Counted from the first letter of the stretch, positions 1 to 8,885 are shown. The stretch is DNA of 64,000 nt from Kribbella rubisoli (GCF_004217145.1 NZ_SHKR01000019.1:62001-126000), one strand, 5' to 3'. Notes: generated by a model from the letters alone, not told the origin. Translations and numbers: made by a program.

Positions 1-2243
1 GTGGCGGCAACAGCGGCGCGCCGTACACGAACGACTTCGTCGAGCTGACCAACAACAGCTCGGCCGCGATCGATGTGAGCGGCTGGTCGGTCCAGTACGC
101 GTCGGCTGCCGGCAGCACGTGGCAGGTCACCAAGCTGACCGGCAGCATCGACCCGGGAGCGACGTACCTGGTCCAGGAGGGCGGCGGCGCGAACGGCCAG
201 CCGATGCCCACCCCGAACGTCACCGGCACCATCCCGATGTCCGCGACGGCCGGCAAGGTCGCGCTGGTCACCACGCAGACCGCGCTCGCCTGCGGGGCGA
301 CCTGCCACGCGGACCCGAGCGTGAAGGACTACGTCGGCTATGGCACCGCGGGAGACTCCGAGACCGCGCCTGCGCCGGGCCTGTCGAACACCACCTCGGC
401 CGCGCGCAACGACCCGAAGCAGGACACCGACAACAACAGCGCCGACTTCAGCGCGGGCAACCCGTCGCCGGGAACGCTGACCGGTGGACCGGCCGAGCCG
501 CCCGTGGACGCCAAGATCCACGACATCCAGGGCGCCGCGCACCGCTCGCCGCTCGAGGGCAAGCGGGTCTCCAACGTCACCGGTGTGGTCACCGCGGTGA
601 GCAGCAACGGTTTCTGGTTCCAGGACCCGCAGCCGGACGACAACCCGGCCACCAGCGAGGGCGTGTTCGTCTTCACCAGCTCCGCGCCGACCGTCTCCGT
701 CGGTGACGCACTGAACGTCGAGGGCTCGGTCGCCGAGTTCCGCCCCGGCGGCTCCGGCGGTACGACGAACCTGACGACCACCGAGCTGACCAACGCGAAG
801 ATCACCGTCACCGGCACTGCCGCCGTACCGGCCGCAACGATCGTCGGCCCGGGCGGACGCGTTCCGCCGTCGACCGTGATCGACGACGACTCGGCCGGTG
901 ACGTCGAGACCACGAGTACGGCGTTCGACCCGGCCAATGACGGGCTGGACTTCTGGGAGTCGCTGGAGGGCATGTGGCTGGGCATCAACCAGCCGCAGGT
1001 CACCGGCCCGACGAGCTCGTTCCGCGAGCTGTCCGTCGTGCCGGCCGGTGCCGAGGTGCGGACGGTCCGCGGCGGGATCCTGCTGCAGAAGACCGACAGC
1101 AACCCGGAGCGGGTGCTGCTGGACGACGTACTGGTGCCGATCCCGGACGCGAAGACCGGTGACAAGCTGGCCGGTGTCGTGACGGGTGTTCTGGACTACT
1201 CGTTCGGCAACTTCAAGTTCCTGCCGACCGTCACGCCGACCGTCATCGACGGCGGCGTCAAGCGTGAGGTCACCAAGAAGTCCTCGATCGCGCAGGTATC
1301 GGTGGCGACGTTCAACGTCGAGAACCTCGACCCCGCCGACGGTCCGGCCAAGTTCGACGGGCTGGCGCAGGCCGTCGTCAAGAACCTCGCCTCGCCGGAC
1401 ATCCTCGGGCTCGAAGAGGTGCAGGACAACGACGGCGCCGTGAACTCCGGGACGGTCGCTGCCGACGTCACGCTGAACACGCTGGCCGCCGCGATCGTGA
1501 AGGCGGGCGGACCGAAGTACGCCTGGCGCGAGATCGACCCGGTCGACGGCGAGGAAGGCGGAGAGCCGGGCGGCAACATCCGGGTCGCGTTCATGTATCG
1601 GACCGACAAGCCGGTCAAGTTCGTCGACCGCGCGGGCGGCGGCTCCACGGTCGCGACGACGATCACCACCGACCGGTTCGGCAAGCCGCACCTGAGCTCG
1701 TCGCCGGGCCGCGTCGACCCGGCCAACCCGGCCTGGGCCGACACCCGGGTCCCGCTGGCCGGCGAGTTCACCTGGCTCGGTCAGTCGCTGTTCGTGGTCG
1801 TCAACCACTTCAGCTCCAAGGGCGGCGACGACCCGCTCTGGGGCCGGTTCCAGCCGCCGGTGCAGTCCAGCGCGCCGAAGCGTCACCAGCAGGCCGAGGC
1901 GGTACGCGGGTTCGTGGACCAGATCTTCGCCAAGGACAAGGGCGCGAACGTCGTCGTGCTCGGTGACCTGAACGACTTCGACTGGTCGCAGACCGCGGAC
2001 ATCCTGGTCGGCTCGGGCAAGACCTCGCTGATCGACCTGCCGCGGACGCTGCCGCTGCCGGAGCGCTACAGCTACGTGTTCGAGGGCAACAGCCAGATCC
2101 TGGACCAGATCCTGATCTCGCAGAACCTGCGCCCGGCCTCGTCGTACGACGTCGTGCACATGAACGCGGAGTTCCCGGACCAGATCTCCGACCACGACCC
2201 GCAGGTGGTGAAGCTGATCCCGCTGCCCTCCTGGGTGCGATAA
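1..2243 (+). CDS. Secreted endonuclease/exonuclease/phosphatase-family nuclease with lamin-tail domain (5' partial)
   Basis: The 5' end lies outside the window; the reading frame is open from base 3. The first roughly 100 residues look like a lamin-tail domain (FVELTNNSS, then GWSVQYASAAG). A middle region of about 250 residues looks like the OB-fold domain of the YhcR/ExeM/NucH type. The C-terminal third is an EEP phosphodiesterase domain with the expected motifs: ATFNVENL, a metal-binding glutamate in LGLEEVQD, VVVLGDLNDFDWS, and the terminal SDHDPQVV. Such proteins are normally exported and degrade extracellular DNA; the signal peptide would be upstream and is not visible. A strong hairpin follows the stop codon. 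Family assignment is firm. The exact substrate, DNA or a phosphorylated sugar/lipid, is inferred. Confidence 0.9.
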   Translation, partial: GGNSGAPYTNDFVELTNNSSAAIDVSGWSVQYASAAGSTWQVTKLTGSIDPGATYLVQEGGGANGQPMPTPNVTGTIPMSATAGKVALVTTQTALACGATCHADPSVKDYVGYGTAGDSETAPAPGLSNTTSAARNDPKQDTDNNSADFSAGNPSPGTLTGGPAEPPVDAKIHDIQGAAHRSPLEGKRVSNVTGVVTAVSSNGFWFQDPQPDDNPATSEGVFVFTSSAPTVSVGDALNVEGSVAEFRPGGSGGTTNLTTTELTNAKITVTGTAAVPAATIVGPGGRVPPSTVIDDDSAGDVETTSTAFDPANDGLDFWESLEGMWLGINQPQVTGPTSSFRELSVVPAGAEVRTVRGGILLQKTDSNPERVLLDDVLVPIPDAKTGDKLAGVVTGVLDYSFGNFKFLPTVTPTVIDGGVKREVTKKSSIAQVSVATFNVENLDPADGPAKFDGLAQAVVKNLASPDILGLEEVQDNDGAVNSGTVAADVTLNTLAAAIVKAGGPKYAWREIDPVDGEEGGEPGGNIRVAFMYRTDKPVKFVDRAGGGSTVATTITTDRFGKPHLSSSPGRVDPANPAWADTRVPLAGEFTWLGQSLFVVVNHFSSKGGDDPLWGRFQPPVQSSAPKRHQQAEAVRGFVDQIFAKDKGANVVVLGDLNDFDWSQTADILVGSGKTSLIDLPRTLPLPERYSYVFEGNSQILDQILISQNLRPASSYDVVHMNAEFPDQISDHDPQVVKLIPLPSWVR

Positions 2244-2261
2244 CCGGAGTCTTACGTCGGA

Positions 2262-2293
2262 CGGTCCGGGCGGGGTTTTCCTTGCCCGGACCG
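2262..2293 (+). terminator. Hairpin terminator after the nuclease gene
   Basis: A perfect 10-bp stem (CGGTCCGGGC at 2262-2271 with GCCCGGACCG at 2284-2293) encloses a 12-nt loop, 18 bases past the nuclease stop. There is no U-tract, as is usual for actinobacterial hairpins. Its right arm ends one base before the -10 element of msrB, so the terminator occupies the upstream part of that promoter. Confidence 0.7.
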
Positions 2294-2294
2294 C

Positions 2295-2300
2295 GATAAT
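2295..2300 (+). promoter_or_regulatory. -10 element of leaderless msrB promoter
   Basis: GATAAT lies with exactly six bases between it and the GTG start at 2307. Transcription would start at or next to the start codon, giving a leaderless mRNA. No Shine-Dalgarno sequence precedes the gene. The expected -35 position falls inside the preceding terminator hairpin and has no good match. Confidence 0.55.
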
Positions 2301-2306
2301 TGAGAC

Positions 2307-2723
2307 GTGACTGATTCAACCAAGCAGTACGCCGTCCAGAAGTCCGACGCGGAGTGGAAGGCGCAGCTCTCCCCCGCCGAGTTCCACGTGCTGCGCAAGG
2401 CCGGCACCGAACGGCCGTTCGTCGGTGAGTACACCGACACCAAGACCGTGGGCGTGTACAAGTGCCGCGCCTGCGAGGCCGAACTGTTCCGCAGCGAGAC
2501 CAAGTTCGACTCGCACTGCGGCTGGCCGTCGTTCTACGCGCCGCTGGCCGAGGACCGGGTCGAGTACATCGAGGACAGCACCCTCGGCATGAAGCGCGTC
2601 GAGGTCCGCTGCGCCAACTGCGGCTCCCACCTGGGCCACGTCTTCGAGGGCGAGGGCTACGGCACCCCGACCGACCAGCGCTACTGCATCAACAGCGTCA
2701 GCCTGACGCTCGCCCCAGCCTGA
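2307..2723 (+). CDS. msrB: Peptide-methionine (R)-S-oxide reductase MsrB
   Basis: 138 residues, the normal length for a stand-alone MsrB. It reduces methionine-R-sulfoxide in oxidised proteins in the cytosol using thioredoxin. The zinc-binding CxxC pairs are visible in YKCRACEAELF and VRCANCGSHLGH. The catalytic cysteine is in RYCINSVSL near the C-terminus, and the conserved GWPSFYAPL and HLGHVF motifs are present. The GTG start is supported by the -10 hexamer ending seven bases upstream (leaderless) and by family length. Rv2674 of M. tuberculosis, also msrB, stands at the equivalent place beside the heme genes, as recalled. Confidence is high. Confidence 0.96.
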   Translation: MTDSTKQYAVQKSDAEWKAQLSPAEFHVLRKAGTERPFVGEYTDTKTVGVYKCRACEAELFRSETKFDSHCGWPSFYAPLAEDRVEYIEDSTLGMKRVEVRCANCGSHLGHVFEGEGYGTPTDQRYCINSVSLTLAPA

Positions 2724-2791
2724 GCTTGCGAACCAGTCGCCCGGTCTAGCTCTAGACTGGGTCGGCTGGTGGCTCCTGGGGAAGGATTTTG

Positions 2792-4861
2792 GTGGCAGAC
2801 GACGTCCGCAGACCGCGAGTTCTGGATGTGCTGGCGGCATCGGAGCCGTGGGAGGTACCAGCCGAATGGACGGCTCGGGTTCGCGCTCAGCTGCGCGCCT
2901 GGGCCGACGACCCGGAGGCACTGCGGCCGTTGCGGGCGGAGGCGTTCCCGGGCTTCATCAAGGGCACCCCGGCGTCCGTCTGGTTCACCCACGAGATCGC
3001 GCCCCTGCTGACCGGGTGGATCCCGGTCCTGCACGGTGAGTACGCCGATCTCGGCACCGAGCTCACGCACGAGTTCTACCGCCCGTCCTCCCGGCTCGGC
3101 GGCGGCGGACACGTCGTGTACGTCGCGCCGACCGACTGGCACCTGCAGGCGATCGCCGGCGCCCGCGGCTTCCGCGACCACGGCCGGCGGCAGGCGCTGC
3201 GACTGACCCGGGACGTCGTCAGCCTGTTCCTCGACGCTCCTCCGATGGCGGCCCGCGCCCAGGCGCTGACGACCGCCTTCGACCGGGTCCTCGCCGACCG
3301 CGAAGCGACCCACCTGCACGTCACGGGCGAGTACGACGACATCGCGCAGTACTGGCGCAGCGACGCGCTCAAGGACAGCGAGCGCGCCGTACTCCCCGAG
3401 CTCGGCGGCCCGACCGCGGCCCTGCGCTACTCGCTCAATTCGATCCGCGACACCCACGCCCGGCTGCTGATGACGAGCCCGGACGAGTACGCCGGTGACT
3501 ACGCCCAACTGATGGCAGAGCTGATTCTCGCCACCGGCCTCCGCGGCATCCCGCAGGCGGTCGCGAAGAGCCTGGGGAGCACCACCCAGGACCTGGAGAA
3601 GGCGCTCAGCTCGATCCACCAGACGTTCAACCGGCAGGTCTGGCTGGCCCATGTCAACCAGTGGCTCGCCCGTGCGATCCGCAACGACCAGGCGCCTGTC
3701 GCCCGGGCCTGGGCCGCCGCAGCCACGCGGGCCGCGATCCATCTGTCCGGCGTACTGTCCAAGGCGCCGTGGCCGGAGCCCGAGATCCCGGACCTCACGT
3801 CGCTGTTCCACATCCTCGACCGCGAACGCTGGAGTGCCGTCGAGGCCACCGCCGCCGCGGAGAGCGAGGCGAACTCGCTCTCGTCGGTCTGGAACACCGT
3901 GCGCACGGACGCCGACAGCACCGACAGTGCCGGCAGCGCCGACGGCACCTACGGCACCGACAGGGCCGGCGGCAACCTCGACGAGCCGCTCCCGAAGCCG
4001 CTGGACTTCAGCGACGACCCGCTCGCCGAGCTCGACTCGCTGATCGGCCTGGAGTCGGTCAAGAACGCGGTCCGCAAGATGGTGGCCGAGGTGAAGACCA
4101 ACCTGCGCCGGACGGAGCTCGGTCTGCCGAGCCACGAACGCGCCCGGCACATGGTCTTCGTCGGCAAGCCCGGTACGGCGAAGACGACGATCGCCCGACT
4201 GCTCAGCCGGATCTACCACCAGCTCGGCGTGCTCGAGAAGGGCCATGTGGTCGAGGTCGACCGGTCCGACCTGGTCGGACCCAGCGTCGGTTCGACTGCG
4301 CCGATGACCGCGGGCAAGTTCCGCGAGGCGCTCGGCGGCGTGCTGTTCGTCGACGAGGCGTACAGCCTGACGCCGGAGAACACGCCGGGCGACTACGGCC
4401 TCGAAGCGGTCGCCACGCTGCTGAAGCTGATGGAGGACCACCGGAACGACTGCATCGTGATCGTGGCCGGATACCACCGGGAGATGCAGCGGTTCATGGA
4501 GTCGAACACCGGTCTGGCGTCACGCTTCCCGAAGCTGCTGTCGTTCAGCGAGTACGACACCGACCAACTGGTCGCGATCTTCGAGCTGCAGTCGCGGCAG
4601 AAGGGCATGATCTACGGCGAGGACGTGCTGGACAAGGTCCGCACCGTCATCCCGCCCGCGCCCCGTGGCCACAGCTTCGGCAACGGCCGTTTCATCCGGA
4701 ACGTGCTCGAGGAGGCCATATCCAACCAGGCCACCCGGCTGTCCACCCGCGACCCCGAGAGCCTGACCGAGCGCGACCTCCGCGAACTCATCCCGATCGA
4801 CGTGAAGCCGCCGACGTCGATGCGCGCCGAGGACTACCTGCTACAGAAGCCCGGCACCTAG
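2792..4861 (+). CDS. CbbX/EccA-like AAA+ ATPase with large N-terminal helical region
   Basis: 689 residues from the GTG at 2792, chosen over TTG 2789 because GGGGAAGG ends six bases before it. The first 390 or so residues are mostly helical and not recognised. Residues near 370-395 form an acidic Asp/Ser/Gly-rich linker. The C-terminal ~290 residues are a CbbX/SpoVK/EccA-type AAA+ module: the entry motif around LIGLESVKNAV, Walker A GKPGTAKT at about 458-465, Walker B with D521-E522 in VLFVDEAYSL, and an arginine-finger segment GLASRFP. The Walker A has Ala where Gly is usual (GTGKT). EccA proteins serve type VII secretion, but no ESX gene lies in this window, so the partner is unknown. The stop overlaps the convergent VOC gene in a shared CTAG. 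Confidence 0.85.
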   Translation: MADDVRRPRVLDVLAASEPWEVPAEWTARVRAQLRAWADDPEALRPLRAEAFPGFIKGTPASVWFTHEIAPLLTGWIPVLHGEYADLGTELTHEFYRPSSRLGGGGHVVYVAPTDWHLQAIAGARGFRDHGRRQALRLTRDVVSLFLDAPPMAARAQALTTAFDRVLADREATHLHVTGEYDDIAQYWRSDALKDSERAVLPELGGPTAALRYSLNSIRDTHARLLMTSPDEYAGDYAQLMAELILATGLRGIPQAVAKSLGSTTQDLEKALSSIHQTFNRQVWLAHVNQWLARAIRNDQAPVARAWAAAATRAAIHLSGVLSKAPWPEPEIPDLTSLFHILDRERWSAVEATAAAESEANSLSSVWNTVRTDADSTDSAGSADGTYGTDRAGGNLDEPLPKPLDFSDDPLAELDSLIGLESVKNAVRKMVAEVKTNLRRTELGLPSHERARHMVFVGKPGTAKTTIARLLSRIYHQLGVLEKGHVVEVDRSDLVGPSVGSTAPMTAGKFREALGGVLFVDEAYSLTPENTPGDYGLEAVATLLKLMEDHRNDCIVIVAGYHREMQRFMESNTGLASRFPKLLSFSEYDTDQLVAIFELQSRQKGMIYGEDVLDKVRTVIPPAPRGHSFGNGRFIRNVLEEAISNQATRLSTRDPESLTERDLRELIPIDVKPPTSMRAEDYLLQKPGT

Positions 4862-5238
4862 ACCGGCGTCGCCAGCGCGACCGGGTTGCCCTCGGGGTCG
4901 GCGAGGTAGGCCTGCCGTTCGCCCCAGGGCATGGTCGCGGGCTCCTGCAGGACGCGGTGGCCCGCAGCTCGGAAGACTTCCACCTCGGCCTCGACGTCGT
5001 CGACGTACACGAACAGCTCGAAGCGCGGCGCCGTGCCGACGGTGATGCCCAGTTGGGCCTCGGGCCAGTTCGCGTCGGACAGGCCGAGGGACGAGTCGCC
5101 ACGCTCCAGGCCGACGTAGTGCGGGGTGCCTTCCAGCGGGAACTGGTACGTCGACTCGTAGCCGAGGAGCGTGTAGAACTCGACCGACCGGCGTACGTCC
5201 TGTACGTAGAGGACCGGGAAGGCCTTACGAGTCATCAC
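4858..5238 (-). CDS. VOC-superfamily (glyoxalase/bleomycin-resistance fold) protein
   Basis: 126 residues, one vicinal-oxygen-chelate module pair of betaalphabetabetabeta type. It opens with FPVLYVQDVRRSVEFYTLLG and contains FELFVYVDDVEAEVEVFRAAG and a C-terminal RQAYLADPEGNPVALATP strand, which usually carries a metal-binding glutamate or its equivalent. The specific substrate cannot be read from sequence; such proteins are often annotated as glyoxalase-like or antibiotic-binding. It is the last gene of the heme operon. Its GTG overlaps the hemQ stop as GTGA, with an ATG three bases further in as the alternative start. Whether it handles a tetrapyrrole or is only a passenger is unknown. Confidence 0.85.
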   Translation of the reverse strand: MMTRKAFPVLYVQDVRRSVEFYTLLGYESTYQFPLEGTPHYVGLERGDSSLGLSDANWPEAQLGITVGTAPRFELFVYVDDVEAEVEVFRAAGHRVLQEPATMPWGERQAYLADPEGNPVALATPV

Positions 5239-5930
5239 ACCAGGTTGGCGATCAGCTCACCGAGCTCGGTGCGCTTGCCGGTGTAGAACGGGACCTCTTC
5301 ACGCACGTGCCGCCGGGCCGTCGACGCGCGCAGGTCGCGCATCAGGTCGACCATCCGGTGCAGCTCGTCGGCCTCGAAGGCGAGGATCCACTCGTAGTCG
5401 CCGAGTGCGAACGAGGCCACCGTGTTCGCCCGTACGTCGGGGTACGTGCGCGCCATCTTGCCGTGCTCGGCGAGCATGAACCGGCGCTCCTCGTCCGGCA
5501 GCAGGTACCACTCGTAGGACCGGACGAACGGGTACACGCAGATGTACCGGCGTGCCTGCTCGTCGGCCAGGAACGCCGGGATGTGGCTCTTGTTGAACTC
5601 GGCCGGCCGGTGCAACGCGAACTGCGACCAGACCGGGACCAGGTGCCGGCCGAGCCGCGACCGGCGCAGCGCGTGGTACGCCTGCTGCAGCGCGTCCGAC
5701 GTCGACGCGTGCCACCAGATCATGAAGTCGGCGTCCGCCCGGAACCCCTCGAGGTCGTAGATGCCGCGGATCACCACGTCGTCGGCCGCGAGCTTGCCGA
5801 CCAGATCGTTGAGCTCGGTGGTCAGCTCGTCGCGGTCGGCATCGCCGAGCGGCGTCTCGACCTTGAAGACCGACCACAAGGTGTAGCGGATGACGTCGTT
5901 GAGCTCACGGGCTTTCGGCTTACCAGTCAC
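5235..5930 (-). CDS. hemQ: Coproheme decarboxylase HemQ/ChdC (chlorite-dismutase family)
   Basis: 231 residues from GTG 5930; the longer upstream reading frame is ignored because this GTG forms a GTGA overlap with the hemG stop and the family begins here. The enzyme oxidatively decarboxylates iron-coproporphyrin III to heme b with peroxide, the last step of the coproporphyrin-dependent route. Visible landmarks are the start KARELNDVIRYTLWSVF, the WWHASTSDALQQAYHALR segment, NKSHIPAFL with the candidate proximal histidine, and VYPFVRSYEWYLLP, which carries the tyrosine used as the radical site in actinobacterial ChdC. It sits directly after hemG, as in M. tuberculosis Rv2676c. Function is firm from family and operon context. 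Confidence 0.95.
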   Translation of the reverse strand: MTGKPKARELNDVIRYTLWSVFKVETPLGDADRDELTTELNDLVGKLAADDVVIRGIYDLEGFRADADFMIWWHASTSDALQQAYHALRRSRLGRHLVPVWSQFALHRPAEFNKSHIPAFLADEQARRYICVYPFVRSYEWYLLPDEERRFMLAEHGKMARTYPDVRANTVASFALGDYEWILAFEADELHRMVDLMRDLRASTARRHVREEVPFYTGKRTELGELIANLV

Positions 5931-7336
5931 TTCGCCATTGTCTCCAATGCCTTGAGATGCTCCAGCACCCGGGTGGCCGCCTTGCCGCCGGACGCGATAC
6001 ACGCCGGAATCCCGACGCCCCGGTACGCCGCTCCACAGACAGCCAGCCCCGGTACGTCGGCCACCGCCGCCTCGACCCGATCGACCCGATCCAGGTGCCC
6101 AACGGCGTACTGCGGAAGGCCGCCACCCCAGCGCGTCACGAGCGACCCGACCACCTCCGCCTGCAGGCCGATCGCCTTGCGCAGATCGGCGGCCGCGAGC
6201 GCGACGAGCTCCTCGTCGGGGCGCTGCAGCAGGTACTCCTCACCGAGACGGCCGACCGAGGCACGCAGTACGGCCAGGTCTCCCCCGGCCTCCGCGGACC
6301 ACGCCCACTTGGCGTGCGAGTACGTCGACGCCTTGATCGTGCGCTGCTCGACGGACGGCACGAGGAACCCGGATCCGGTGGCCGTGTCGGGCCAGTCGCG
6401 CTTGCGGACCGCCAGCGTGACGATCGCCATACTCGCGTACTCGATCGCCGCGAGCTCGGTCGACGCCGTCGGCGCCAGGTCGGTCAGCATCCGCGCGGCC
6501 GGGGCTGCCGGGACGGCGACAACCACCGCGTCCGCGGTCAGGTACGTCGGCGCGGGCACGGGTCCGGCCTCGAGCGTGAACCCGTCGGGCGTCCGCGAGA
6601 TCCGTCGTACGGTCAGTTTGCGGCGGATCTGCACGCCGCGAGCCGTCAGGTCCTGCTCGAGCGCGGTGATGATGCGATTGATACCCCCGACGACGCCCGC
6701 GAACACCGGCTGGCCGGCGCGTTTCTGGCCCAGCTCGCGGAGCTCGGCTGTCGCGGCGAGCAGGCTCGACGCGGTCCGGAGCTTGGCGTAGAGGTCCGGT
6801 ACGGCGGCTGCGAGCGAGATCTCGTCGGCCTTCCCGGCGTACACCCCGCCGAGCAGCGGGTCGATCAGCTTGTCGGTGACCGCGGACCCCATGCGATCGG
6901 CGACGAACCGGCCGATCGCCACGTCCTCGGTCAGCGCAGGCGCGGGGAGGTCAGCCTCATGGGCGACCTGCGCGGCGGCCTCTGGTCCGAGCACGTCGGC
7001 CGTCGCGGACGGATCGACCGGGACGCCCATCACGGTCGGCGGGATCGCGTGGATCCGGTCCCCGACCCACAACCCCGCAGAAGTCGTCGCCGGGTGGACG
7101 ATGTCGTCACCCAGCCCGACCGCCCGGATCAGGTCGACACCCTCCGGTCGGCGCGCCAGCACCGACTCGGCGCCCAGATCTACGGGCACACCCTCGATCT
7201 CCGCACCGGCCAACTTCCCGCCGAGCCGCGGCGACGCTTCGAGCACGGTGATCTGCGGCGGATTCGGCCCGGTCGCGAGCGCATACGCCGCCGCCAGCCC
7301 GCTGATCCCGCCACCGACGACAACGACCCGGCTCAC
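5927..7336 (-). CDS. hemG: Coproporphyrinogen III oxidase (protoporphyrinogen-oxidase family, HemG/HemY/CgoX)
   Basis: 469 residues. The GTG at 7336 starts MSRVVVVGGGISGLAAAYAL and overlaps the preceding acetyltransferase stop as GTGA; the longer frame upstream is the shadow of that gene. The N-terminal GxGxxG Rossmann motif followed by an acidic end to the second strand (VLEASPRLGGKL) marks an FAD-dependent amine-oxidase fold. The C-terminal FAD-binding segment around DVPGLAVCGAAYRGVGIP is present. In Gram-positives of this type the enzyme oxidises coproporphyrinogen III to coproporphyrin III. The neighbours hemE upstream and hemQ downstream support that reaction rather than classical protoporphyrinogen oxidation. 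Confidence 0.95.
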   Translation of the reverse strand: MSRVVVVGGGISGLAAAYALATGPNPPQITVLEASPRLGGKLAGAEIEGVPVDLGAESVLARRPEGVDLIRAVGLGDDIVHPATTSAGLWVGDRIHAIPPTVMGVPVDPSATADVLGPEAAAQVAHEADLPAPALTEDVAIGRFVADRMGSAVTDKLIDPLLGGVYAGKADEISLAAAVPDLYAKLRTASSLLAATAELRELGQKRAGQPVFAGVVGGINRIITALEQDLTARGVQIRRKLTVRRISRTPDGFTLEAGPVPAPTYLTADAVVVAVPAAPAARMLTDLAPTASTELAAIEYASMAIVTLAVRKRDWPDTATGSGFLVPSVEQRTIKASTYSHAKWAWSAEAGGDLAVLRASVGRLGEEYLLQRPDEELVALAAADLRKAIGLQAEVVGSLVTRWGGGLPQYAVGHLDRVDRVEAAVADVPGLAVCGAAYRGVGIPACIASGGKAATRVLEHLKALETMAK

Positions 7337-7842
7337 ACGCCCTCCAGGATCAGTTCGTACCGCTTTCCCGGGCCGAGATCGGTGCTCGAGGTCCCGATCT
7401 GCCGGAAGCCGGTCCGGGTCAGCACCGTCTGGGAGGCGGGGTTCCGGTCCGAGGCCCCGGCCCGCAGCGTCGTGAGCGCGTACTCCGTCGCGGCGAGGCC
7501 GATGATCGCCCGTACGGCAGCCGTCGCCAGGCCCTGTCCCGCCCACTTCTCAGCGATCCGGTAGCCCAGCTCGGCCGACCCGTTCTCGAGATCGACCAGG
7601 TTCACCCGCCCGGCGACCGCGCCGGACCCGTCCACCAGCACGTGGAACCGGCAGATGCCGGCCGCCTGCTCGGCGAGCAGCGCCGCGTGCTTGGCGGCGA
7701 AGTTCGCGAAGTACTCGTCGCCGCGGTCCCAGATCCAGTTCGTGAAGTACTCGCGGTTCTCCCGCTCGAAGGCCAGGACGGCGTCGGCGTGGCCGGCGGT
7801 CAGCGGCTCCAGAGTCACCGGGTGGTCCGGCAGACGAATCAC
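7333..7842 (-). CDS. GNAT-family N-acetyltransferase inside the heme operon
   Basis: 169 residues of RimJ/RimL-like GNAT type. The acetyl-CoA pyrophosphate-binding segment is AEKWAGQGLATAAVRAII, and the C-terminal NPASQTVLTRTGF motif is typical of the family. The GTG at 7842 overlaps the hemE stop as GTGA, and its own stop overlaps the hemG start, so it is tightly coupled to heme enzymes on both sides. The substrate is unknown: a ribosomal or other protein amine, or a small molecule. The placement may be functional or may simply be an insertion preserved by the overlaps. Confidence 0.88.
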   Translation of the reverse strand: MIRLPDHPVTLEPLTAGHADAVLAFERENREYFTNWIWDRGDEYFANFAAKHAALLAEQAAGICRFHVLVDGSGAVAGRVNLVDLENGSAELGYRIAEKWAGQGLATAAVRAIIGLAATEYALTTLRAGASDRNPASQTVLTRTGFRQIGTSSTDLGPGKRYELILEGV

Positions 7843-8879
7843 CGAGCGCTCCGGTTCTGGACGTACTTCGTGATCCGCGCCAGCACGTCGGGATCGGCGT
7901 TCGGCGGGACTCCGTGGCCGAGGTTGAAGATGTGGCCCGGAGCCTTCTTGCCCTCGTCGAGGATGCGGTCGATCTCGGGCTCGATCGCGTCCCAGCCCGC
8001 GAACAGCAGCGCCGGGTCCAGGTTGCCCTGGACCGGCTTCGGGGTGTCGAGCCGACGGACGGCCTCGTCCAGCGGCACGCGCCAGTCGACTCCGACCACG
8101 TCGGCGCCGGCCGCGCTCATCAGGCCGAGGAGCTCGCCGGTGTTCACGCCGAAGTGGACCCGCGGTACGCCGTACGACTTGATCGCCTCGAAGACCTTGG
8201 CCGAGTGCGGCAGCACAAACCGCTCGTAGTCGCGCGGTGACAGTCCACCGGCCCATGAGTCGAAGAGCTGGATCGCGGACGCGCCTGCCTCGACCTGGAC
8301 CGCGAGGTACGCGATCGCGACGTCGGCGAGCCGGTCCGCCAGGGCGTGCCAGAGGTCCGGACTGCCGTGCATCATCGCCTTGGTCTTCGCGAAGTCCTTG
8401 CTCGGCCCACCCTCGACCAGGTACGACGCGACCGTGAACGGCGCGCCCGCGAAGCCGATCAGCGGCGTACCGCCGAGCTCGGAGGCGAGCTGCTGGACGG
8501 CCTCGGTGGTGAACGGCACGTCGGCCGCGGTGACCGGGCGGACCGCCGCGACCCCGGCCGCGTCCCGGATCGGGTCCGCCGCCACCGGGCCGACGCCGGG
8601 CTTGATCTCGATGTCGTAACCGGCGAACTGGAGCGGGGCGACGATGTCGGAGAAGAAGATCGCCGCGTCGACGCCGTAACGGCGGACCGGCTGCAGCGTT
8701 ATCTCGACGACGAGGTCGGGACGCATACAGGACTCGAGCATCGTGATGCCCTCGCGCACCTTGCGGTACTCGGGCAACGCCCGGCCCGCCTGTCGCATGA
8801 ACCACACGGGCGTATGCGGGACCGGCTCCCCCCGGGCAGCCAGCAGGTACGGGGAACGGTCGAGTGACGTCGAAGGCAC
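7839..8879 (-). CDS. hemE: Uroporphyrinogen decarboxylase
   Basis: 346 residues, normal for HemE. It removes four carboxyl groups from uroporphyrinogen III to make coproporphyrinogen III in the cytosol. The signature PVWFMRQAGRALPEYRKVRE lies near the N-terminus, with the substrate-binding FSDIVAPLQ, GFAGAPFTVASYLVEGG and NLGHGVPPNADPD further on. The GTG at 8879 is chosen over a much longer frame because family homology begins there and because GATCAT stands exactly six bases upstream, giving a leaderless start. It is the first gene of the minus-strand heme operon and is divergent from the DUF3000 gene. M. tuberculosis has the same pair (Rv2678c/Rv2680), as recalled. Confidence 0.97.
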   Translation of the reverse strand: MPSTSLDRSPYLLAARGEPVPHTPVWFMRQAGRALPEYRKVREGITMLESCMRPDLVVEITLQPVRRYGVDAAIFFSDIVAPLQFAGYDIEIKPGVGPVAADPIRDAAGVAAVRPVTAADVPFTTEAVQQLASELGGTPLIGFAGAPFTVASYLVEGGPSKDFAKTKAMMHGSPDLWHALADRLADVAIAYLAVQVEAGASAIQLFDSWAGGLSPRDYERFVLPHSAKVFEAIKSYGVPRVHFGVNTGELLGLMSAAGADVVGVDWRVPLDEAVRRLDTPKPVQGNLDPALLFAGWDAIEPEIDRILDEGKKAPGHIFNLGHGVPPNADPDVLARITKYVQNRSAR

Positions 8880-8885
8880 ACAGCG

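Noticed and set aside
2792..4861. Type VII secretion locus
   Set aside because: Only an EccA-like ATPase is present. No WxG100, EccB/C/D/E or mycosin gene is seen in the window.
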